Shown piece by piece: positions 1 to 5,091 of a stretch of DNA of 9,026 nt. The DNA comes from Eubacteriaceae bacterium. GTDB taxonomy: Bacteria > Bacillota > Clostridia > Peptostreptococcales > Anaerovoracaceae. The translations under genes and the position numbers were made by a program. Below the pieces are notes generated by a model. It did no database searches. It was not told the origin of the DNA and saw nothing but the letters and a program-made list of their open reading frames with translations. Location of the stretch: positions 1-9,026 of the forward strand of contig CABIWW010000020.1 of the NCBI GenBank assembly GCA_902362435.1. Direction: 5' to 3'. How positions within the stretch are numbered: position 1 is the stretch's first letter; every line of letters starts with the position of its first letter.

Positions 1-91
1 TTGTTGTCTTCGGCTTGTGGTTCGCTACACTTGGCGGTAAATACCCGTGACGGGACTTTCACCCGTAAGACTTATGCCATGCCTGGCACAC
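1..91 (-). mobile_element. 5' end of a group II intron (partial, continues beyond the left edge)
   Basis: Read on the minus strand from position 91, the sequence opens with GTGTGCC, which fits the GUGYG 5' consensus of bacterial group II introns. It continues with features I associate with the start of domain I: a TGCCA/TGGCA hairpin and an ACGGG-TGAAAGT-CCCGT stem-loop (66-62 paired with 54-50). The homology of the upstream reading frame breaks exactly here, because the host protein reaches the start of a sortase anchor and then turns into unrelated residues ending at a stop. The intron lies in the sense orientation of the host gene, as splicing requires. The exon-binding sites, the reverse transcriptase/maturase and domains V-VI would lie outside the window. 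The assignment rests on the 5' end pattern and the position of the break; no catalytic domain V is visible. Confidence 0.72.
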
Positions 92-1488
92 CCGTAAAGT
101 GCGATGTTCATATCATCGCCTGTTTCAGCGCTCTTGTCAGCTGCTTTCTTCACATCCGTATTTTTATCTGCAGTCAGCATCGGGATCTCTGCGGTTTCCT
201 TATACTCGCATTTCCTGCATGCTCTTTCCTTGATGCCTTTTGCCTGTACAGTCGCTTCTTTCGTCACTTTCCATTCACCTAAATCATGTCCTGTCGCAGA
301 GATCTTCACAGGATTGATGATTTCGTTCTGTCCTTCTCTGTCGCTTGACAGATATCCGCATTCTTCACATCTCCAGTACTCTTCATGCCCGTCTTCTGTA
401 CATGTTGCATCGTGTTTGTCCACACGCTTCATATTGTGACCATTTGCAGGGATCACCTCAGGGCTTTTGATCTCGTTCTCAGCATTCTTATCTGAGAAAA
501 ACTTCTGGCATTTGCTGCATGTCCAGTATGCTTTCATTCCTGTTTCAGTGCATGTCGCATCCTTCTGCGCAGTCGCTTCAAGGTCGTGTCCCGTAGCCGC
601 GAGCGTTTCTTTTTCTACTGTCGTTTCAGTTGCTCCTTCTGCATCTTTGTATACTTTATGGCATCTGTCACATGTGTAGTATTCGTTGTTGCCAGTTTCT
701 GTGCAGCTTGCCACACTGGCATCTGTCTTTTTCATGTCGTGACCAAGAGCAGTGAGCTTCATTGCATCTGCTGTTGTTTCCGTTGTTCCTGATGTGCCTT
801 CGAGCATTTTGCCGCACCTGCTGCATTTCCTGTATGCCTTATTTCCATCTTCTGTGCATGTCACATCCTTTGCAGCAACCGATTTATAGTTATGATCCAC
901 GAAGTTCACGGTTATCGTCGGACTTGATTCACCTGACTTAAAATCCCATCTCTTATTGACTCTTGCATAATACGCACCGCTACCCGTAGGAGTATAGTTG
1001 CTGTGATTTCCTACAATAGTATTGATTACATTTCCTTTTTTATACCAGGTATAATCGTAAGTACCGCTTGTGGCATTTACCAGTACCGCCTTTAATCCCA
1101 CTGTCGATCCCTTACATACAGTCACTGTGTTGCCATTACGCTCGCCCACATAAGTGATATCAACTGTTACACTAAACTTATACAGTGCTATCAATGAATT
1201 CATCTGATTTGCTGCTGTCTGCACCGCTGCAGGCACCGATGCTTCTCCAGTCGCTGCTTCCGGAATCTGCGCCTCATCTTCGGTTTCTGCCTCTCCTTCG
1301 TTCTGATCCGATGCCACAGCATCTGCCTCATTTTCGTTCTCATTTGCCGGTCCCTGTACTTCCGTCTGCTCAGCTGCTTCCGACCCGTCGATGTTTTCTG
1401 CGAAAGCCGTTCCCGGTATCGCTGTCATCGTGAGCATGACTGCAGCGCAGAGAACCGTAGAAAACACACGTTTCAACCTGTTACTCAT
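25..1488 (-). CDS. Secreted cell-surface protein with CxxC repeats, interrupted by an intron (5' exon 1488-92)
   Basis: The visible frame is 487 residues, but only residues 1-465 and two bases of codon 466 (1488-92) belong to the host gene; the last 21 or so residues are read from the intron. Residues 1-30 are a signal peptide with basic start, hydrophobic core and AFA cleavage site. Residues 31-98 are acidic low complexity (Glu, Ala, Asn, Gln). Residues 100-195 form an Ig-like beta-rich region. Residues 198-436 hold about five repeats built on GHD...ATCTE.G...YW.C..C, with cysteines at 211/222/225, 262/273/276, 313/324/327, 363/374/377 and 424/427; the last repeat lacks its first cysteine. 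Residues 454-465 (AETGDDMNIALY) match the start of a TGDD-type sortase anchor whose membrane helix and basic tail are missing. AAGGAG at 1500-1495 sits six bases before the ATG. The likely location is the cell wall; ligand and function are unknown. Cysteine quartets could bind zinc, which is inference. Confidence 0.82.
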   Translation of the reverse strand: MSNRLKRVFSTVLCAAVMLTMTAIPGTAFAENIDGSEAAEQTEVQGPANENENEADAVASDQNEGEAETEDEAQIPEAATGEASVPAAVQTAANQMNSLIALYKFSVTVDITYVGERNGNTVTVCKGSTVGLKAVLVNATSGTYDYTWYKKGNVINTIVGNHSNYTPTGSGAYYARVNKRWDFKSGESSPTITVNFVDHNYKSVAAKDVTCTEDGNKAYRKCSRCGKMLEGTSGTTETTADAMKLTALGHDMKKTDASVASCTETGNNEYYTCDRCHKVYKDAEGATETTVEKETLAATGHDLEATAQKDATCTETGMKAYWTCSKCQKFFSDKNAENEIKSPEVIPANGHNMKRVDKHDATCTEDGHEEYWRCEECGYLSSDREGQNEIINPVKISATGHDLGEWKVTKEATVQAKGIKERACRKCEYKETAEIPMLTADKNTDVKKAADKSAETGDDMNIALYGCARHGISLTGESPVTGIYRQV

Positions 1489-1531
1489 TTCCTTCTCCTT
1501 CCTGGATCCAATCTATACATTTAATATTCTG

Positions 1532-1560
1532 ATTATACCATCAATAGTTTTGAAAATCAA
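1532..1560 (-). promoter_or_regulatory. Promoter of the surface protein gene
   Basis: On the minus strand TTGATT (1560-1555) and TATAAT (1537-1532) are separated by 17 bases, a good housekeeping-type promoter. Transcription would start near 1525, giving a leader of about 35 bases before the ATG at 1488. A purine-rich, A-tract-rich stretch lies just upstream on this strand and could act as an UP element. Confidence 0.7.
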
Positions 1561-1630
1561 CACACCCCCCCTATTTTTATTCTATTTCTCCTTTATTTTC
1601 GTTTTATTACTTCTACTTTTTATCATCCTA
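1561..1630. other. Pyrimidine-rich tract with a seven-C run in the divergent intergenic region
   Basis: The plus strand is almost all pyrimidine and adenine here, with a run of seven C (1565-1571) followed by T-rich blocks. It lies immediately upstream of the -35 element of the minus-strand promoter. I see no open frame or RNA gene in it. The rest of the 1489-1789 intergenic region holds the two promoters described separately and nothing else I can recognise. Confidence 0.4.
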
Positions 1631-1731
1631 TGAGATACCGCTTTCTTATTTCATAAATACGCTCGCAGTCCATGCTCCGCCTGCAAAATCGCACATCTGC
1701 ACCCTTACATAAACATTGATATGGCATGCCC

Positions 1732-1756
1732 GCCGATAATACGATATAATATCGGC
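1732..1756 (+). promoter_or_regulatory. Candidate -10 element within an inverted repeat, upstream of the patatin gene
   Basis: TATAAT at 1745-1750 is a consensus -10 element 39 bases before the start codon at 1790. It lies between perfect inverted repeats GCCGATA (1732-1738) and TATCGGC (1750-1756) with an 11-base centre. No good -35 hexamer sits 16-18 bases upstream; the nearest, TTGATA at 1716-1721, is 23 bases away. The dyad over the -10 could be a repressor operator, but no regulator is encoded nearby. Confidence 0.45.
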
Positions 1757-1789
1757 ATACGACACTGACACGCAAAGGAGATTTTACTC

Positions 1790-2959
1790 ATGAAAAAGAC
1801 CGCTCTTGTACTCAGCGGCGGCGGAAGCCGCGGCGCCTATGAAATCGGCGTATGGAAGGCTCTGAAAAAACTCAGGATCAGAATCCACATGGCTTTCGGG
1901 ACTTCCGTTGGTGCGATAAACAGCGCCATGGTAGTGCAGAAGGATCTGAAGCTGGCCGAAGAACTGTGGAAACAGCTCGAGACCGATATGATATTCGATA
2001 TCCAGCCCGGTGACGGTCCTGTCGAAGAGGCTCTGGCATACGCAAAAGAGATCGTGCTCCACGGCGGTGCAGGTAATTCCGGACTGTCCGGGCTCCTTCA
2101 CAAATATATAGATGAACATAAGATACGCAGTTCCCGCACAGGATTCGGACTTGTGGCGACGGAATACCCTTCCCGCCGCGAATGCGTCATGTACAAGGAT
2201 GACATCCCCGAAGGACTGATGATCGACTATATCATGGCCAGCGCGTCGTGTTTCCCGGCGGTCCAGAAATACGTCATCGACGATAAAAAATACATCGACG
2301 GCGGATACCACGACAATCTCCCGGTCAGTATGGCTCTCGAAAAAAAGGCAGACCGCATCATCGCAGTCGATCTGCAGGCGCCCGGCACAGTCGACCACGA
2401 GGCCATCAGACATGCGGAAAACACCTGCGATGAATTCCACATGATAAGATGTCCTCTGGATCTCGGCAATTTCCTGATATTTGACAGGGACAACACCGCC
2501 AGGATCATGCGCCTCGGCTATCTCGACACGATGCGCCACTTTGGAAAATACGACGGGATACGATACACGTTCAGAAAAAAATCGTTCACCCCGCACCAGA
2601 TGCACGGAGCCGACAACGCCGCATATATCCTCGGCCTCGACCCGTGCGAGATCTACGACAGAGACATGTTCTGCGCATCCGTGCGAATGCATATCGCCGA
2701 TCTCCGTCTCTCATCCGCGAAACGTTCAAAGGCGATGCACTATCTGAGGACAGTCAAACTGGTCGGAGCCAAAAAAGCACTGTCCACACTCAAGGACGTC
2801 ACTGCGGACACCGACCTTCACGCACAGCTGATGCTTTACATAGCGGAAAATCTCAAAGAAAACGAAAACCGCAGTTTTTTCCTGAAGCCGGACATATTCA
2901 AGCTTCTCGAGAGTGAAATACAGGCGGCGAATTTCATCGTCAAGGAAAAGCTCCTCTGA
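1790..2959 (+). CDS. Patatin-like phospholipase family protein
   Basis: This 389-residue protein is a serine lipid acyl hydrolase of the patatin family, using a Ser-Asp dyad to cleave acyl chains from phospholipids or related lipids. Three hallmarks are visible: the oxyanion-hole motif GGGSRG (residues 10-15), the nucleophile elbow GTSVG (37-41, Ser39), and the DGG motif with catalytic Asp170 (170-172). The catalytic domain fills about residues 4-200; the C-terminal half is helical and lacks a recognisable domain. There is no signal peptide or membrane helix, so it is probably cytoplasmic or peripheral to the membrane. The start is supported by AAAGGAG at 1774-1780, nine bases before the ATG. 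It is a single-gene unit with its own terminator. The substrate cannot be told from sequence. Clostridial genomes carry many such proteins of unknown role. Confidence 0.9.
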   Translation: MKKTALVLSGGGSRGAYEIGVWKALKKLRIRIHMAFGTSVGAINSAMVVQKDLKLAEELWKQLETDMIFDIQPGDGPVEEALAYAKEIVLHGGAGNSGLSGLLHKYIDEHKIRSSRTGFGLVATEYPSRRECVMYKDDIPEGLMIDYIMASASCFPAVQKYVIDDKKYIDGGYHDNLPVSMALEKKADRIIAVDLQAPGTVDHEAIRHAENTCDEFHMIRCPLDLGNFLIFDRDNTARIMRLGYLDTMRHFGKYDGIRYTFRKKSFTPHQMHGADNAAYILGLDPCEIYDRDMFCASVRMHIADLRLSSAKRSKAMHYLRTVKLVGAKKALSTLKDVTADTDLHAQLMLYIAENLKENENRSFFLKPDIFKLLESEIQAANFIVKEKLL

Positions 2960-2977
2960 TCTGCAGAGGGGCTTTTT
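2946..2977 (+). terminator. Rho-independent terminator overlapping the patatin stop codon
   Basis: A 13-pair stem (2946-2958 with 2964-2976, one G-T pair, five-base loop) ends in a run of T at 2973-2977. The TGA stop codon at 2957-2959 lies inside the hairpin, so the last codons of the gene form its left arm. Confidence 0.85.
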
Positions 2978-2981
2978 GGTC

Positions 2982-3034
2982 TGCAAAGCGGCACCTGTTC
3001 TCTATGCCTAGACTCGCTTTTTGCAAAACGGCAC
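2982..3034 (+). repeat. Imperfect direct repeat of 13 bases
   Basis: TGCAAAGCGGCAC (2982-2994) and TGCAAAACGGCAC (3022-3034) match at 12 of 13 positions and start 40 bases apart. Each is preceded by a GCTTTTT-like block, suggesting a small local duplication or paired sites in the leader region of the acylation operon. Confidence 0.5.
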
Positions 3035-3057
3035 TTTTCTTTAAGAAAGCCTTAGCA

Positions 3058-3117
3058 TTTGTTAATAGATACTTAATACTTTACCTGATTTTTTGTTAAT
3101 ATTTTTTCTTTTATAAT
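3058..3117 (+). promoter_or_regulatory. Promoter region of the Dlt-like operon
   Basis: TATAAT at 3112-3117 is a consensus -10 element 30 bases before the start codon of the first operon gene. The 17-base upstream position holds only a T run, so the -35 is poor. The 10-mer TTTGTTAATA occurs at 3058-3067 and 3092-3101, and the core TTAATA occurs at 3062, 3073 and 3096, spaced 11 and 23 bases. This near-helical phasing could mark regulator binding sites, although the region is A+T rich and chance is possible. Confidence 0.5.
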
Positions 3118-3144
3118 AGTCACTGTAACGAAAGAGGTGACTAT
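3116..3144 (+). promoter_or_regulatory. Leader inverted repeat enclosing the ribosome binding site of the adenylation gene
   Basis: ATAGTCAC (3116-3123) and GTGACTAT (3137-3144) are perfect eight-base inverted repeats with a 13-base loop. The ribosome binding site AAAGAGGTGA (3131-3140) lies partly in the loop and partly in the right arm, two bases before the ATG at 3147. If the transcript starts far enough upstream to include the left arm, the hairpin would partly hide the site; otherwise it may be a DNA operator just downstream of the -10. Confidence 0.5.
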
Positions 3145-3146
3145 TT

Positions 3147-4670
3147 ATGAAAAACATTCTCGAATATCTGGAGGCATCTGCCGCCGGATTTCCAGAAAAA
3201 ACAGGATTCACAGATCCTGATCGGAATGCGGCATTCGTGCAGGTCATGGATCGCTCCAGAAAAGCAGCGAGCTCCATGAAAGATATACCTGCAAACAGCC
3301 CTGTTGCCATCGTCATCGACCGAAGCGTCAGATGCATAGAAGCGATGTTCGCAGCTGTCTACGCAGGCTGTTTCTACACCGTGATCGACGTACATTCACC
3401 GGTATCGCGTATAAGCGATATATTCAGCACACTCAGGCCGGCCGCCGTGATGACCGACAGCAGCTGCCTGGCGCTGACCGGTGAGATCCTTGAAAAATGC
3501 AGCATGCAGGACATCGCCGTGATCACCTATGAAGATGCCGTCAGCTGCCCTGAAGACACAGATTTCCTCAGCAGCGTCAGGGCTTCGATGATAGATACCG
3601 ACCCGCTGTACGTGCTGTTCACGAGCGGATCATCGGGAAAACCCAAAGGCACCGTCGTCTCCCACCGCAGTGTGATCAGCTACACGGAATGGGTCTCGGC
3701 AGAATTCGGATTCGATGAAACTACGATATTCGGTTCGCAGGCGCCGCTGTACTTTTCCATGTCCGTAACAGACCTGTTCTCGACGATCAGATGCGGATGC
3801 ACATACAGCATCATACCCAAAAAGATGTTTTCTTTCCCTGTCGATCTGATCTCATACATGAATGAACGAAAAATAAACACGATCTACTGGGTGCCTTCCG
3901 CGCTGGCCATCGCTCCAAACTGGGATCTGTTCGGATACAGCAAGCCCGAACACCTCGAAAAAGTGCTCTTTGCAGGAGAAGTGATGCCTGTCAGAAACCT
4001 CAACTACTGGAGAAAACACCTGCCTGACTGCCTCTATGCTAACCTTTTCGGCCCTACCGAAACGACGGATATCTGCACGTTCTACATGATCGACCGCGAT
4101 TTCGAAGATGACGAGGCGCTCCCTATCGGCCGTGAATGCGACAACTGTGACGTTTTCCTGCTGACAGAAGATGGCAGGCTCGCTTCAGAGGGTGAAGAAG
4201 GCGAACTGATCGTGCGCGGCTCTTTCCTCGCCAGCGGATACTACAACGAACCGGAGAAAACGGCTGCAGCCTTTCCGCAGAACCCGCTCAACAGGAGCTA
4301 TCCCGAGCGAGTCTACCGCACCGGGGATCTGGCCAGGATGAACGATAAACGAGAATACATATACATATGCAGGAAGGATTTTCAGATCAAACGCATGGGT
4401 TTCAGGATCGAGCCCGGCGAGATCGAGACGGCGGCAAATGCGATAGCCGGCATCAAATCATCAGCAGTGATATACGATGACAAAAGCCAGCGCATACTGC
4501 TGATATACGAAGGCTCCCTGAAGGATACCGAGGCTGTCCGCGGACTGCTCAGCGAAAAAGTCCCTGCATACATGAGGCCCGACGAGGTCATCCGGGTCCG
4601 CTCGATGCCGTACAACGCGAACGGCAAGACCGACCGCGCAAAACTCAGATCACTGTATGCCGGGAACTGA
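3147..4670 (+). CDS. DltA-like adenylation enzyme (amino acid/acyl carrier-protein ligase)
   Basis: This 507-residue cytoplasmic enzyme belongs to the ANL adenylation superfamily, with DltA-like length. It should activate a carboxylic acid with ATP and load it on the carrier protein encoded next. Motifs in order: A3 phosphate loop FTSGSSGKPKG (158-168), A4 region QAPLYFSMS (198-206), A5 FGPTETT (301-307), A7 YRTGD (390-394), A8 hinge at DFQIK..GFRIEPGEIE (411-427), and A10 NGKTDR with catalytic Lys494. The start is set by AAAGAGGTGA six bases upstream. Two specificity positions are unusual: Ser204 stands where DltA has Asp197, which binds the substrate amino group, and Ala276 in LFAGE stands where DltA has Cys269 in LFCGE, which is tied to D-alanine selection. 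The catalytic motifs are intact, so the enzyme is probably active but may use something other than D-alanine. Hence no dltA symbol. Confidence 0.85.
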   Translation: MKNILEYLEASAAGFPEKTGFTDPDRNAAFVQVMDRSRKAASSMKDIPANSPVAIVIDRSVRCIEAMFAAVYAGCFYTVIDVHSPVSRISDIFSTLRPAAVMTDSSCLALTGEILEKCSMQDIAVITYEDAVSCPEDTDFLSSVRASMIDTDPLYVLFTSGSSGKPKGTVVSHRSVISYTEWVSAEFGFDETTIFGSQAPLYFSMSVTDLFSTIRCGCTYSIIPKKMFSFPVDLISYMNERKINTIYWVPSALAIAPNWDLFGYSKPEHLEKVLFAGEVMPVRNLNYWRKHLPDCLYANLFGPTETTDICTFYMIDRDFEDDEALPIGRECDNCDVFLLTEDGRLASEGEEGELIVRGSFLASGYYNEPEKTAAAFPQNPLNRSYPERVYRTGDLARMNDKREYIYICRKDFQIKRMGFRIEPGEIETAANAIAGIKSSAVIYDDKSQRILLIYEGSLKDTEAVRGLLSEKVPAYMRPDEVIRVRSMPYNANGKTDRAKLRSLYAGN

Positions 4671-4789
4671 TGCACACAGCTGCAGACGCCCGGCAGATCG
4701 GCATATCATGCACACGACGCGGGCACAGCACTGCCGAACCGTCACATCATGCGGACTCAGGCTCAGTCCAAGTCCCGGCGCCATACCAA

Positions 4790-4820
4790 ACTGTAACGAA
4801 AACGAAAGGAACAAAGGTGA
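4790..4820 (+). promoter_or_regulatory. Leader and ribosome binding site of the carrier protein, repeating the operon leader
   Basis: ACTGTAACGAAA at 4790-4801 is an exact copy of the 12-mer at 3122-3133, which precedes the adenylation gene. AAAGGTGA at 4813-4820 is five bases before ATG 4826 and selects that start over the in-frame GTG at 4817 and the far upstream ATG at 4670. Confidence 0.55.
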
Positions 4821-4825
4821 AGCCA

Positions 4826-5056
4826 ATGAATGAATTACTCGAAATACTCCATGAGATCAACCCTGCAACTGAATTCAAAGGCAGGACAGACCTCGTCGAC
4901 TCAGGCGACCTCGACTCGATGAGCCTCGTGATGCTCGTTTCCGAGCTCAATGACGAATTCGACATAACTATCCGCGTGACCGACATCACGCCGGAAAACT
5001 TCAATTCCACCGAAAACATCATGAAGCTGATACACAGACTTCAGTCAGAAGACTAG
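4826..5056 (+). CDS. Acyl/aminoacyl carrier protein (DltC-like)
   Basis: This 76-residue protein is close to the 78 or so of DltC. The phosphopantetheine attachment site is Ser31 in the motif DLDSMSLVML (28-37), at the start of helix II, followed by an acidic stretch (SELNDEF) typical of carrier proteins. It should be modified by a phosphopantetheinyl transferase encoded elsewhere, receive an activated acid from the upstream ligase and hand it to the MBOAT protein at the membrane. The same frame stays open back to 4670, which would add 52 residues. I reject that extension because its composition is unlike a carrier protein, and AAAGGTGA sits five bases before ATG 4826. It lies 155 bases after the ligase gene and 35 before the MBOAT gene. 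Its place between A and B differs from the usual dltABCD order. Confidence 0.85.
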   Translation: MNELLEILHEINPATEFKGRTDLVDSGDLDSMSLVMLVSELNDEFDITIRVTDITPENFNSTENIMKLIHRLQSED

Positions 5057-5059
5057 CCG

Positions 5060-5077
5060 CAGACGCAGCAGACGCAA
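5060..5077 (+). repeat. Nine-base tandem repeat before the MBOAT ribosome binding site
   Basis: CAGACGCAG and CAGACGCAA are adjacent at 5060-5068 and 5069-5077, running into the ribosome binding site AAAGGAG (5076-5082). It is short and may be a replication-slippage product. Confidence 0.4.
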
Positions 5078-5091
5078 AGGAGACCTGAGCC

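Noticed and set aside
104..900. Several plus-strand open frames opposite the surface protein gene
   Set aside because: They mirror the Cys/Ser-rich repeat coding and have no start signals; the minus-strand protein has a signal peptide, promoter and ribosome binding site.
180..900. Regularly spaced repeats considered as a CRISPR array
   Set aside because: The roughly 150-base periodicity is in-frame protein repeats, too long and too diverged at DNA level for CRISPR repeats.
1784..2692. 302-residue open frame on the minus strand
   Set aside because: It lies opposite the patatin gene, which has full catalytic motifs and a good ribosome binding site; the antisense frame has no recognisable domain.
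4670..4825. Upstream start adding 52 residues to the carrier protein
   Set aside because: No good ribosome binding site at 4670, extension unlike a carrier protein, and a well-placed AAAGGTGA before ATG 4826.
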